From assembly GCA_045130235.1 (NCBI GenBank), contig JBGUPJ010000048.1:186001-250000 (forward strand): a stretch of 64,000 nucleotides of DNA, given 5' to 3'. The notes below the pieces were generated by a model that saw only the letters and a list, made by a program, of their open reading frames with translations, ran no database searches and had not been told where the DNA came from. Origin of the DNA: UBA1756 sp045130235 (lineage in GTDB: Bacteria > Bacteroidota > Bacteroidia > Bacteroidales > WCHB1-69). Numbering within the stretch: position 1 is the first letter of the stretch; the number at the start of each line of letters is the position of its first letter. This document shows, in pieces, positions 42,495 to 51,720 of this stretch. The position numbers were made by a program, and so were the translations under genes.

Positions 42495-42905
42495 TTATTT
42501 TTGGGGAGTGATACTGGTGGAGGTGACAACGAACTCGCCGCCGCTGAGTCCTTTCGTGATGAGGGTGAGCTTGCCGTCGCTGCCGCCACATTGGACGGGG
42601 GCGTGGATAAACTCCTGCCCTTTCAGCACCCACACGGCCGGCTCGTCGCCGCTGAGGTCCTGGATGGCATAGCGGTTTTTGGTGAGTTGTTGTGCAGTGG
42701 TGGAGTCGAGGGTATAGGTGAGGGCATCGTTGGTGATGCAAATGCCGATCTCGTCGCCGATGGTGTCCTGCTTCGCTTCTATGGTTCGGATGGCAAGCCC
42801 CCATTGGATCTGAGGATCAGTCTTTACCGTTGGCTCTCCCTGATGGGTACAAGCGGCCGCGGAAGTCAGAATGAGAAGCAATAAAAGCAAGGTGTGGGGA
42901 TTCAT
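42495..42905 (-). CDS. Small lipoprotein inside the macAB-like operon
   Basis: A 136-residue lipoprotein: export signal MNPHTLLLLLLILTSAAAC with lipobox SAAAC, then a beta-rich domain (IQWGLAIRTIEAKQDTIGDEIGICITNDALTYTLD... WVLKGQEFIHAPVQCGGSDGKLTLITKGLSGGEFVVTS). The second half resembles the membrane-proximal end of HlyD-type adaptors (KxGLSxGExVVTS), which hints at a relation to the MacA tail. Its start overlaps the ATPase stop by four bases and it ends 12 bp before the permease, so it belongs to the pump operon. Function unknown. Confidence 0.75.
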   Translation of the reverse strand: MNPHTLLLLLLILTSAAACTHQGEPTVKTDPQIQWGLAIRTIEAKQDTIGDEIGICITNDALTYTLDSTTAQQLTKNRYAIQDLSGDEPAVWVLKGQEFIHAPVQCGGSDGKLTLITKGLSGGEFVVTSTSITPQK

Positions 42906-43657
42906 AAGTCAGTGTGTTTCATATTCTTTTCGTATTCTGCAAGCGCCATTGCCGCCGACTGTTGCTCGATGGTTTGGTCGAGTACGATTTCGCCGTCTCG
43001 CAGTTTGATGGTGCGGGTGGTGAAGGTGGCGATGTCAGGTTCGTGGGTCACGAAGGCGATGGTCTTGCCCTTGCTATGCAGTTCTTGGAAGAGGGTCATG
43101 ATTTCGTATGAGGTGCGGGTGTCGAGGTTGCCGGTGGCCTCGTCGGCGAGGATGATGACGGGGTCGTTGACGATGGCGCGGGCGATGGCGACACGCTGCT
43201 GCTGTCCGCCCGACAGCTGGTTGGGCATGTGGTCCATGCGGTCGCTCAGCTTCACGGCCTCTAATGCGGCGATGGCACGCTCTTTACGTTCCTTCGCGCT
43301 GACGGTGGAGTTGTACATCAGGGGCAGCTGCACATTGTCGAGCGCGGTGGTGCGCGCCAGCAGGTTGTAGTTCTGGAACACGAACCCGATTTTGCGGTTG
43401 CGTAATGTTGATAACTGGTTCTTGTTCAGTGTGTTCACAGATGTGCCATTGAGGATGTAGTCGCCCGCTGACGGCGTGTCCAAGCACCCTAGGATGTTCA
43501 GCAAGGTGGATTTCCCCGACCCGCTTGTGCCCATAATGCTCACAAACTCGCCCTCACGAACGGCAAAAGAGATGCCGTTGAGAGCGTGTACCGTCTCACT
43601 ACCCACCTGAAAGTCGCGGTGCAGGTCGCGGATGTCGATGATGATCTCGTTCTCCAT
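42902..43657 (-). CDS. MacB-type ABC transporter ATPase
   Basis: A 251-residue nucleotide-binding protein of the LolD/MacB group: Walker A GTSGSGKSTLL, Q-loop FQNYNLL, signature LSGGQQQRVAIARA, Walker B VIILADEATGNLD, H-loop FVTHEPDIA. It energises the FtsX-type permease encoded two genes later. The gene starts 3 bp after macA. Confidence 0.93.
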   Translation of the reverse strand: MENEIIIDIRDLHRDFQVGSETVHALNGISFAVREGEFVSIMGTSGSGKSTLLNILGCLDTPSAGDYILNGTSVNTLNKNQLSTLRNRKIGFVFQNYNLLARTTALDNVQLPLMYNSTVSAKERKERAIAALEAVKLSDRMDHMPNQLSGGQQQRVAIARAIVNDPVIILADEATGNLDTRTSYEIMTLFQELHSKGKTIAFVTHEPDIATFTTRTIKLRDGEIVLDQTIEQQSAAMALAEYEKNMKHTDL

Positions 43658-43660
43658 GTT

Positions 43661-44881
43661 TTAGCGGTTTTTGCGTTCCGGCGGACCGAACATCTTGTTG
43701 CCACCCTCCTTGGGACCTCCAGGGGTCATCTCCTTGATACTGGTCACCACCTCATCGCCAGGCTTTAAGCCGTCAGTGATGATGCACTTTGCGCCGTCGT
43801 TGAGACCTGTGGTTACCTTGCGCTGCTCGTAGGTGTTGCCGTTTTTCACCCATACTGTCTTGGTGGTGACATCCTTCATAGCAGCCATCTCTTCTTCGGG
43901 ATTCTTATAAAGCCCTTTGAAAGTGATGCCCTGTTTCTCCAAAATCTTTAATGTCATCTCATCGGTCTTGAAATATAGGCACTCCATCGGAATGACGATG
44001 CCACCCTCCTGGTCGGCAATAATGTTGACGCTGGCGGTCATGCCGGGCATCAGTTTCTCATCGGGGTTGGGAGCGTCGATGATGACGGCGTAGGTGACCA
44101 CGTTGTTGGTGACGGTGGGGGTGAGTCTCTTCTGTTTGACCGTGCCGGTGAAAACGTCATCGGGATAAGCGTCCACCGTGAATCTCACCAGCTGTCCTTC
44201 TCTCACCTGTCCGATGTCGGCCTCGTCCACGTTGGCCTCCACTTGCATACGGGTAAGATCCTGTGCGATAGTGAAGATGGTCGGCGTGCTGAACGAGGAG
44301 GCCACCGTCTGACCCTCTTCCACCGACTTGCCCATCACGATACCATCGATGGGGGAGGTGATGGTGGCGTAGGAGTGGTCCACCTCCGCACTGCGCAGGC
44401 TCGTCTTCGACAAATCCACCTGACTTTTGGCCTGGTTGTATTGATTTTCAGCGTTTTCGAGGCTTTCTTTGGTCTCAGCGCCTCGGTCATACAGTGCTTT
44501 CACACGCTCGTAGCTCAGTCGGGCCTGCGTGAGCGAGCTCTGTGCGCTGGCCAAGTTGGCCTGACACTGGTTGATGCGTTCCTGAAGGGTGGAGCGGTCG
44601 AGTTCTGCCAGCAGCTGTCCTTTAGTGACGTGCGAGTTGTAATCGACATACAGCTTCTCTACTTTGCCGGATACCTGCGTGCCGACCTCCACTTTCGTCA
44701 CAGGCTGTATCTCGCCGGTGGCAGTGATGATCGTGGCCACGCTGTCGATGCGGGCTTTCTCTGTTTCTATCGCAAAGTTGCCCAGTTTGGGGCCGTGTAG
44801 CACAAAAAACAGCACAATCGCAAGGAGTACGGCTGCGACAATGCTCCAAATAATGATTCTTTTTTTCTTTTTAGGTGTCAT
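43661..44881 (-). CDS. macA: MacA-type membrane fusion protein
   Basis: A 406-residue adaptor with an N-terminal membrane anchor (IIIWSIVAAVLLAIVLFFVLHG), a lipoyl domain split by a coiled-coil hairpin (VEVGTQVSGKVEKLYVDYNSHVTKGQLLAELD ... YATITSPIDGIVMGKSVEEGQTV; hairpin at about 95-170), and beta-barrel and membrane-proximal domains ending ITDGLKPGDEVVTSIKE. It bridges the ABC pump to the TolC-like channel encoded just upstream. The last ~15 residues are glycine- and arginine-rich. Confidence 0.92.
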   Translation of the reverse strand: MTPKKKKRIIIWSIVAAVLLAIVLFFVLHGPKLGNFAIETEKARIDSVATIITATGEIQPVTKVEVGTQVSGKVEKLYVDYNSHVTKGQLLAELDRSTLQERINQCQANLASAQSSLTQARLSYERVKALYDRGAETKESLENAENQYNQAKSQVDLSKTSLRSAEVDHSYATITSPIDGIVMGKSVEEGQTVASSFSTPTIFTIAQDLTRMQVEANVDEADIGQVREGQLVRFTVDAYPDDVFTGTVKQKRLTPTVTNNVVTYAVIIDAPNPDEKLMPGMTASVNIIADQEGGIVIPMECLYFKTDEMTLKILEKQGITFKGLYKNPEEEMAAMKDVTTKTVWVKNGNTYEQRKVTTGLNDGAKCIITDGLKPGDEVVTSIKEMTPGGPKEGGNKMFGPPERKNR

Positions 44882-44910
44882 GGTTCGGTATTTTCTTCTT
44901 TATTCTTCGA

Positions 44911-46212
44911 TTAAAGTGTGACAGGTTGTCCGGTGTAAACATCCAACACTTTCTTTTGCAGCAGGAAGTTGTACTTATTCTGCATATAGTTGTTAAGGAT
45001 GTTGAGATAGTTGGTCTGTTGTTGGAGCAAATCCACTGCGGTGATGGCGCCGAGCTGGAATTTTTGGTTGTAAGTCTGATAGTTAAGATAATAAGCCTCC
45101 TGCTGAAGTTCCGACAGGATAAAGTCGTTATAGGCTTTTTTCACATTTAAGTAATATTCTTGTACTTGTTCAATCACATCTCCTTCTGCAATTTCGAGGG
45201 CCAATTTCGCTTTTTCAAGTTGTATTTCTCTGATCTTTACTGTATTGCGAACGCTTCCTTGCTGATAGATGGGGATGTTGATGTTCAATCCCACGCTTTC
45301 GCTCAGTCCCTTGTAGAGGCCGCTGGTGAGGCCGCTCTGGTCGTTGCCGTAGGAGGCGTTGTAGCCGGTGCCGATGCCCGCACTGGCGGAAATGGAGGGA
45401 TAGTAGCCCCCCTTGGCGATTTTTACGTCATACTCAGCGATTTCCACAGCCTTTTCTTTGACTTTAAGTTCAGGAAGGTAGTTAAGTGCCTGCTGGAGCA
45501 CATTCTCCATGTCGGGAACTTGCATCGACTGGGCCAGCCGACTGCTGTCAGGGGTGATAATGATGAATTGATGATGGTCATCGGGTATAGTGATGAGGTT
45601 GTGTAGGTTGATGTACTCGTTGTCGATGGCAATTTGGGTGTTCTCGATGCTCATCGAATCAGAGAGATATTGGGCTTGTAGCAGTTTGTAGTCGCTTTCG
45701 AGTATGCGTCCAGCCTCATAACGCTGCCGTCCCTGCTCCACCTGTTCGCGACTGGTATTCAGTACGGTACGGCGGTAGTCGATGAGCTCTTGGTTCATCA
45801 AGATGGTGAGATAGCTGCGTATAATCTCGATGCGGATGCCATTTCTGACCTGCTCCACCTGCATACGGGTTTGGTCAGCTTGCACCTGACTCTGTTTGAT
45901 GGTGTTGCGGATGGTGAGACCTTTAAAAATGTCAATGCCGGCGTTGAGGCTGTAGTTGCCGTTGATGCCGAACGATTCGCTGCCGTGCGAGTAGCCGAAA
46001 TTCTGTCCGATGCCGGCCGACACGGTGGGGTACTGCCGTAGTTTGGCTTGTTTGAGCTGGATGTCAGAGGTTTGCACATCCAACTGGCCGCTTTGTATGT
46101 CTTGGTTGTGCTCTTCCGCATACTGGAGGCACTGCTGCAAGTCCATCTGCAAGATCTGTCCTTTCAGCGCGAGGGCGGGGAAGAGGAGCAGTATCAATAG
46201 GATTTTTTTCAT
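44911..46212 (-). CDS. TolC-family outer-membrane factor of the macAB-like operon
   Basis: A 433-residue TolC-like channel from MKKILLILLLFPALALKGQ, a signal peptide; seven codons upstream are leader. Two helical repeats are visible (QDIQSGQLDVQTSDIQLKQAKLRQYPTVSAGIGQNFGY and ALNYLPELKVKEKAVEIAEYDVKIAKGGYYPSISASAGIGTGY). First gene of the five-gene export operon tolC-macA-ATPase-lipoprotein-permease, which should form a full tripartite exporter. Substrate unknown. Confidence 0.92.
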   Translation of the reverse strand: MKKILLILLLFPALALKGQILQMDLQQCLQYAEEHNQDIQSGQLDVQTSDIQLKQAKLRQYPTVSAGIGQNFGYSHGSESFGINGNYSLNAGIDIFKGLTIRNTIKQSQVQADQTRMQVEQVRNGIRIEIIRSYLTILMNQELIDYRRTVLNTSREQVEQGRQRYEAGRILESDYKLLQAQYLSDSMSIENTQIAIDNEYINLHNLITIPDDHHQFIIITPDSSRLAQSMQVPDMENVLQQALNYLPELKVKEKAVEIAEYDVKIAKGGYYPSISASAGIGTGYNASYGNDQSGLTSGLYKGLSESVGLNINIPIYQQGSVRNTVKIREIQLEKAKLALEIAEGDVIEQVQEYYLNVKKAYNDFILSELQQEAYYLNYQTYNQKFQLGAITAVDLLQQQTNYLNILNNYMQNKYNFLLQKKVLDVYTGQPVTL

Positions 46213-46230
46213 GTTATTATGTTTAGCAGG

Positions 46231-46238
46231 CAAAATTA
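46231..46238 (-). promoter_or_regulatory. Candidate -7 box for the tolC-macAB operon
   Basis: TAATTTTG on the minus strand, 18 bp upstream of the TolC start codon. It matches TAnnTTTG; no clear -33 element. Confidence 0.4.
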
Positions 46239-46322
46239 CGATAATTATATTGGGAAGAAGGGACTGTTATAGCAAAGTTGAGAAATAGTGTATGAAAAAG
46301 CGGAAAAACGGACAAAACTGTT

Positions 46323-48026
46323 TTATGTAGTGAGTTTCACCTGACGGTGAGCTTCCACGATGTTGATGGCATAGTCGCCGATCTTCTCGCTATCACCAAT
46401 GATGTCCATGTAGTTCACACCCGTCTGGTAGTCGTATTTCTGCTCGTTGATGTCAATCACGTTGTTCTCTTTCAGCTGGGTGCGGTAGTTGTTGATTTCC
46501 ATTTCGATATAGAGTGAGTTTTTGGGGTCAATGGCATGGTGGGCATCCGCCAAGATGGCCTCCATTTGGGTGATGGCTTTGTCGCACAGCTCAAACATGT
46601 GGGTGATGTGTTCGAGCTGCTCGTCGGTGAACTTCTCCTTGGCTTGGAATTTCCGGTTAATGACGCGGCTCATGTTGTAGCAGCTGTCGGCGATGCTCTC
46701 TAATTCGGCAATCTCACGCAACATGATGCGGATTTGCTCCTTACTTTCGATACTGAGTCGTCCTTCCGATACCTTGTTAAGATATTTGGCAATCTCAATC
46801 TCCATGTTGTCGCTGATGGTCTCGTACTTTTCGATGCGGGAGAAGAGCTTGGCAAACTCGTCGGGTTTAGTGATTTTTAACAGGTCGGGGATGAAACCGA
46901 ACATACGGTGAACTCTTTCTGCGAAATGATTTACCTCCTTGCGCGCCTCCATGATGGAAAGTTCGGCTGTGGACAAAAGTCCGCCTCCGATGAAATTCAG
47001 TCGGATCTCTTCATCCTCACTCTTTGCTTTGATGATACCGCTGACGAGTTTCTCCAGCAGCGGAACAAACCATACGAGGATGAGGGTGTTGCAGAGGTTG
47101 AAGGCCGTGTGGAAACCAGCAAGCGCATAAGTGATGCGGATCTCAGCGTTGGGAACATCCGCTATCGGAATGTGGGGATCAAACCCTACAATAGAACATA
47201 CTAAGTTGATGAAAGGTCTGAAGATAATGAGTACCCAAAAAACTCCGAACAGGTTAAATAGCAGGTGTGCCATGGCCGCACGCCGCGCCTGGGTGCTGGC
47301 CTTCAAGGCCACGATGTTGGAGGTGATGGTAGTGCCGATGTTTTCACCCAGCACTAATGCAATACCTTGGTAGATGTCGGCCACACCCGTGGAACACAGA
47401 ATCATGGTGATGGCCATGATGGCCGCCGACGACTGCACGCAGAAAGTGAGCATGCCGCCGATGACCAAAAATAGAATATAGGTAATCCAGCCGTAAGAGC
47501 TACAGCTTTTGAAGAATCCCATCACAGATTCGTTCTGTTCCAAGTGCATTTCGTTGGCCGTCTCGCGCAAGGTCACCAGCGCGAGAAAAAGGAACGCGAA
47601 ACCGAACAGAAACTCGCCGAACGAACGGGTACCGTTCTTCTTGAAATAGGAAAGTGCGATGCCGATAGCGAAGATGGGGAAAACCACCATCTTCATGTCA
47701 AACTGGAACCCGAACACCGCCATAATCCAGGCGGTAGCGGTGGTGCCGATGTTGGCCCCCATGATTACCGAGATGGCCTGTGCCAGCGTGAGCAGCCCCG
47801 CATTCACGAAGCTGACGGTGAGCACGGTGGTGGCTGTTGACGACTGTACCGATGCGGTGACAAACGCACCTGTGCAGATACCCGTGAACCGGTTGGCGGT
47901 CATGGCACCCAACACTTTGCGCAGGTTTCCTCCGGTGAGCTTCTGCAACGCCTCGCTCATCGTCTTCATACCGAACATGAGCAGCGCCAAGCACCCCAGT
48001 ATCTTCAAAATATCCCAAAATTCCAT
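46323..48026 (-). CDS. Na/Pi cotransporter with PhoU-like tail
   Basis: A 567-residue protein of the NptA/PNaS family. Two inverted repeats carry the signature QSSTATTVLTVSFVNAGLL (near 60) and CVQSSAAIMAITMIL (near 210) among about nine transmembrane helices. Residues about 340-560 form PhoU-like helical bundles (RIEKYETISDNMEIEIAKYLNKVSEGRLS...). It probably imports phosphate with sodium. Last gene of the run ispH, nhaD, nucleotidyltransferase, with a 32-bp gap. Confidence 0.92.
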   Translation of the reverse strand: MEFWDILKILGCLALLMFGMKTMSEALQKLTGGNLRKVLGAMTANRFTGICTGAFVTASVQSSTATTVLTVSFVNAGLLTLAQAISVIMGANIGTTATAWIMAVFGFQFDMKMVVFPIFAIGIALSYFKKNGTRSFGEFLFGFAFLFLALVTLRETANEMHLEQNESVMGFFKSCSSYGWITYILFLVIGGMLTFCVQSSAAIMAITMILCSTGVADIYQGIALVLGENIGTTITSNIVALKASTQARRAAMAHLLFNLFGVFWVLIIFRPFINLVCSIVGFDPHIPIADVPNAEIRITYALAGFHTAFNLCNTLILVWFVPLLEKLVSGIIKAKSEDEEIRLNFIGGGLLSTAELSIMEARKEVNHFAERVHRMFGFIPDLLKITKPDEFAKLFSRIEKYETISDNMEIEIAKYLNKVSEGRLSIESKEQIRIMLREIAELESIADSCYNMSRVINRKFQAKEKFTDEQLEHITHMFELCDKAITQMEAILADAHHAIDPKNSLYIEMEINNYRTQLKENNVIDINEQKYDYQTGVNYMDIIGDSEKIGDYAINIVEAHRQVKLTT

Positions 48027-48058
48027 TTTCTATAGTTTTGTTTTCAAGGTTGATGGAT

Positions 48059-48934
48059 TTATCGTAAATGCGCTAACCGCTCCACAACGTAAGGGCGGTC
48101 GGCCTGGTAGGTTACCCCGAACCACTGCGCGTCGCTGTCCAAAATGTTGATGGTGGCCGCGCCGCTGGTCAGGAAGTAGTTGATGACGGTCGGAATCTGG
48201 AACTCCGACTTGGGGTCGTTGTTGTGGGCGGTGAGGAAGTCGCGGAACATCTCGTCCAGCTTCTCAAAAAACAGAGGGGTGAAGCCCCAGAAGTTCATCG
48301 AGACGGGTGTTTTGCCGTCCAGCTCTTTCGTTCTACCGTCGGCGAAGGTGTTGTAGATGACGCCGTGTGCCTTGCCGATCTTGGTCATCTCAGTGATGCT
48401 CACCAAATGGCCGTGGTGGTCGGCGGTGCAAACCCCTCTCGACACAGTGCCGTTTTCCGACAGGGTGTTCTCGAGGCGGTAGCCCACCATGGCGAACTGC
48501 GGAGCTTCGGGCTGCTGCGGCTGGCGCAGGAAGTCGGCCATCACGCGGAAAGCATCGCGGCCATAGAAGTCATCGGCATTGATGACCGTGAAAGGCTCCT
48601 TCACCGCATCTTTGGCCACCAGGATGGCATGGGCAGTGCCGTACGGCTTCACCCGTTCGGGATTGACCGTGAAGCCTTCGGGCAGCAGGTCCAGCTCCTG
48701 GAATACGTACTCCACCGGAATCTGTCCGATATATTTCGAGAGGATGTGCTCGCGGAAGTCAGCCTCCATGTTGCGTCGTATGACATACACGATTTTGCCG
48801 TAGCCGGCCTCGATAGCATAGCGCACCGAGTAGTCCATGATGGTTTCGCCGTTGGGACCGAGTTGGTCCAGCTGTTTCAAACCGCCGTAACGGCTGCCCA
48901 TGCCGGCAGCCAGCACCAATAGAGTGGGTTTCAT
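48059..48934 (-). CDS. Sugar nucleotidyltransferase-like protein
   Basis: A 291-residue GT-A-fold NTP transferase. The nucleotide loop is VLAAGMGSRYGGLKQLDQLGPNGETIMDYSV and the metal site VINADDFYGRDAF. The rest (FAMVGYRLENTLSENGTVSRGVC, MNFWGFTPLFFEKLDEMFRDFL) matches a Bacteroidota family annotated as nucleotidyltransferase. The sugar is not known; choline- or hexose-phosphate substrates are possible. It begins 4 bp after the nhaD stop. Confidence 0.85.
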   Translation of the reverse strand: MKPTLLVLAAGMGSRYGGLKQLDQLGPNGETIMDYSVRYAIEAGYGKIVYVIRRNMEADFREHILSKYIGQIPVEYVFQELDLLPEGFTVNPERVKPYGTAHAILVAKDAVKEPFTVINADDFYGRDAFRVMADFLRQPQQPEAPQFAMVGYRLENTLSENGTVSRGVCTADHHGHLVSITEMTKIGKAHGVIYNTFADGRTKELDGKTPVSMNFWGFTPLFFEKLDEMFRDFLTAHNNDPKSEFQIPTVINYFLTSGAATINILDSDAQWFGVTYQADRPYVVERLAHLR

Positions 48935-48938
48935 ATCG

Positions 48939-50714
48939 CTATTTTTTTCGTAATTCTATAATCTGTTGTCCGTACATGTCTTGCTGAATGTTGAAGACAC
49001 GTCCCGACTGTGTGACTGAAATCAGCATGTTGTTGTAGTCAATGTGGCTGATGGTATCTTGGACAGCCACCGATATTTTCCCGGGAGACAGATAGCTGAA
49101 ATGTTGGATGGCTTCATATCTGTTTCCGTTAGGATTGGTGATAATCTGTGATACACGAATGCCGATAAGGGAGTCGTTAAGGTCGTTGTATTGAATGAAG
49201 TTGTAAGTGGTGCTGTCGTGCAGCTTGACCATTTTCCCATCTAATTGTGAAGAAAAATCATCCGTATAATAGAACGTGTTGCCCATCAGGTACTCTTTCA
49301 CGCCCTCTTCGGTCATCTCTACAACGGCTTTGTTCTCCTCTTTAGCAAAGTGATTGGAGATGGCCTTCTGGCCGATGAAGCAGAGCGCACCAGCTAAGTA
49401 TCCTACCAGGGCAAGCCATGAGATGTGTTTCAGATACCAGATAAAGTCAATCTTCTCCAAGCCCATCACGGCCACACCGGCTGCGGAGCCGATGATGAGG
49501 ATGCTGCCACCGGTACCGGCACAATAGGCCAGCATCTCCCAGAAGTAATGGTCGGTCGGGAAGTTGTACATGCCCATCGCACCCGCCACCAACGGCACAT
49601 TATCCACAATCGACGATAACACACCGATGATGAGGTTGATGACATAGTATTTGCCAGGATCTGCCATCGGGATGCTGTCCAGACCATGTGACAGCAAGGT
49701 AAGGTGGCCAACAACTCGCAATGCGTTGACTGCTAACAAAATGCCGAGGAAGAAGAGGATGCTGGGGAGGTCAATACGTGAGATGATGGACAGGATGGAG
49801 TATCGCTTGGCGTGAGCCTCCTGTTTGCGGTGTACAATCTCAGAAAGAACCCACAAAATGCCCAGACCGCCCATCATGCCGAGATAGGGAGGCAGGTGGG
49901 TAAGGGTTTTGAAGACGGGTACGCATACCAGTACGCCAACTCCCACGCAGAGGAAGAGCGTGCTCATGCCCTTGCTGTTGGTGTAGCTGCCCTCCACATG
50001 GTCGGTGGCCTCTTCGGGTGGCGTGACCTCGTTCTCGCCCTTCAGCATGAAGGTGAGAATGAGCAAAGGCACCAAGATGGAGATGATGCTGGCGAAGAAG
50101 GTGGCCACAATGATGTTGGCGCTGGTCACATCACCGGCAATCCACAGCATGATGGTGGTCACATCGCCAATCGGCGACCAAGCGCCACCCGCGTTGGCGG
50201 CCAAAATCACCATGCTGGCGAAGATGAGGCGGTCTTTGCGCTCCATCATCTTGCGCAGCAACGCAATCATCACAATGGAGGTGGTCAGGTTGTCCAACAC
50301 TGCCGACATGAAGAACGTGAGGATGCAGATGATCCACAGCAGACGGGTCTTTTTCTTGGTCTTGATATGGTCGGTGATAATCTTGAAACCGCCGTTCGTG
50401 TCCACCACCTCCACGATAGTCATAGCGCCCATCAGGAAGAAGAGGATCTCGGCAATATCGCCTAACGAATGGATGAGTTCGGAGTGGACGAGCCAGTCGG
50501 TGAAGCCGCTGCCTGGGTTGTTGGTGATGTAGTTGCGCAGCGGTTCGGTGTTGACGAGGATGCCCTCGCCTCCGATGACAGCGCATACCCATAACAGTAC
50601 GCCTAACAACAGCGCAGTGGCGGTTTTGTTGATTTTCAGCGGATGTTCCAGCGCGATTACGGTGTAACCGACGAGGAAGGCAACAAGCATAAAGATAAAG
50701 GTAAAGTTGAACAT
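48939..50714 (-). CDS. nhaD: NhaD-type Na+/H+ antiporter with extra C-terminal domain
   Basis: A 591-residue protein from MFNFTFIFMLVAFLVGYTVIALEHPLKINKTATALLLG; the 28 codons upstream overlap ispH and read as non-coding. About 12 membrane helices follow, with family segments SAVLDNLTTSIVMIALLRKM, LAANAGGAWSPIGDVTTIMLW and SSIVDNVPLVAGAMGMYNFP, containing the conserved Asp/Asn ion-site residues. The antiporter ends near residue 470. A further ~120 residues form a soluble beta-rich domain (EYLMGNTFYYTDDFSSQLDGKMVKL...VFNIQQDMYGQQIIELRKK) not typical of NhaD. It starts 11 bp after ispH. Confidence 0.9.
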   Translation of the reverse strand: MFNFTFIFMLVAFLVGYTVIALEHPLKINKTATALLLGVLLWVCAVIGGEGILVNTEPLRNYITNNPGSGFTDWLVHSELIHSLGDIAEILFFLMGAMTIVEVVDTNGGFKIITDHIKTKKKTRLLWIICILTFFMSAVLDNLTTSIVMIALLRKMMERKDRLIFASMVILAANAGGAWSPIGDVTTIMLWIAGDVTSANIIVATFFASIISILVPLLILTFMLKGENEVTPPEEATDHVEGSYTNSKGMSTLFLCVGVGVLVCVPVFKTLTHLPPYLGMMGGLGILWVLSEIVHRKQEAHAKRYSILSIISRIDLPSILFFLGILLAVNALRVVGHLTLLSHGLDSIPMADPGKYYVINLIIGVLSSIVDNVPLVAGAMGMYNFPTDHYFWEMLAYCAGTGGSILIIGSAAGVAVMGLEKIDFIWYLKHISWLALVGYLAGALCFIGQKAISNHFAKEENKAVVEMTEEGVKEYLMGNTFYYTDDFSSQLDGKMVKLHDSTTYNFIQYNDLNDSLIGIRVSQIITNPNGNRYEAIQHFSYLSPGKISVAVQDTISHIDYNNMLISVTQSGRVFNIQQDMYGQQIIELRKK

Positions 50715-50725
50715 GTAACTGTTTT

Positions 50726-51619
50726 TTAATGATGTTGTTGATAATGAATGTTCGGTTGGAATTGCCGGATGAGGTCGGCGGCCTTTTCCATCAGCCACAT
50801 CGGGGTGGAGGTGGCCCCGCAGATGCCGATGCTTTCGCTCGAATCAGCAGCGATGGAGGGGAGCATCTCCAAAGAGGTGACAAAATGGGTATTAGGATTG
50901 CTTTTTTTGCAGATTTCATAAAGATAAAGCCCGTTGGAACTCTTGGCATCCGACATGAAGATGATGCGGTTGTGTTGGCGGGCGAACTCATCCAGCTGGC
51001 GGGCACGGTTGCTCACGCTGTGACAGATGGTGTCGTGGTGGGTGAAGAGTTCGGGATGCCCTTGCTGGGCGTAGGCTTCAGTGATGGCCTCCACAATCTT
51101 GCGGTACATCTCCGAATCCTGGGTGGTTTGGGAGAAAAGCACCGCTGGTCGCGACAAGTCAATACTTTGGATATTTTCTAAAGAACTGATGACCAGTCCT
51201 TTACCATTGGTTTGTCCTAACAATCCGATGACTTCCGCATGTCCCTGTTTACCAAAGATGAGAATCTGGGAAGTTTCGCCATTCTCCTCAAACTCCTGTT
51301 TGATAGTCTTTTGAAGGTTCAGCACCACCTTGCAGGTGGCATCAATGATTTCTATGTCATTCTCTTGGGCGATGCGGTACGTTTCGGGCGGCTCGCCGTG
51401 GGCACGAATCAGTACCCGTACGCCATGCAGCTGCCGGAACTCCTCGTAGCTGATTACCTTCAACCCCATCTGAACCAAACGTTGCAACTCCTCACTGTTA
51501 TGCACGATGTCGCCCAGACAGTAGAGTGTCCCCTCTTTCTGAAGCCACTCTTCCGCCGTTTTGATGGCGTTGATGACCCCTGAGCAGAACCCCGAATGTC
51601 CGTCGATTGTAATGTGCAT
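50726..51619 (-). CDS. ispH: 4-hydroxy-3-methylbut-2-enyl diphosphate reductase
   Basis: A 297-residue IspH (LytB), the last MEP-pathway enzyme, making IPP and DMAPP. The three iron-sulfur cysteines are Cys12 (GHSGFCSGV), Cys96 (IIDATCKVV) and Cys199 (HDTICHSVSNRA), close to the E. coli positions 12, 96 and 197. GDIVHN, RAHGEPPE and GICGATSTPMWLM are also conserved. First gene of the run with nhaD. Together with ispG at 27388 it shows that isoprenoids are made by the MEP route. Confidence 0.95.
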   Translation of the reverse strand: MHITIDGHSGFCSGVINAIKTAEEWLQKEGTLYCLGDIVHNSEELQRLVQMGLKVISYEEFRQLHGVRVLIRAHGEPPETYRIAQENDIEIIDATCKVVLNLQKTIKQEFEENGETSQILIFGKQGHAEVIGLLGQTNGKGLVISSLENIQSIDLSRPAVLFSQTTQDSEMYRKIVEAITEAYAQQGHPELFTHHDTICHSVSNRARQLDEFARQHNRIIFMSDAKSSNGLYLYEICKKSNPNTHFVTSLEMLPSIAADSSESIGICGATSTPMWLMEKAADLIRQFQPNIHYQQHH

Positions 51620-51656
51620 CTGTTGGTCAGTCCCTCCCTATATTTTCAACTTTTAA

Positions 51657-51712
51657 CTTTCAGTTTTCAGTTTTCAGTTTTCAATTTTCAATTTTCAATT
51701 TTCAATTTTCAA
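51657..51712. repeat. Heptamer tandem repeat TTTTCAG/TTTTCAA
   Basis: Eight consecutive 7-bp units: one CTTTCAG, two TTTTCAG, five TTTTCAA. They fill most of the gap between the exported-protein gene (stop at 51721) and ispH (start at 51619). The clean block change from G- to A-ending units suggests slippage growth. Confidence 0.85.
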
Positions 51713-51720
51713 TTCTCCAT

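Noticed and set aside
51657..51712. Possible CRISPR array
   Set aside because: Units are 7 bp, directly adjacent and without spacers; this is a simple tandem repeat.
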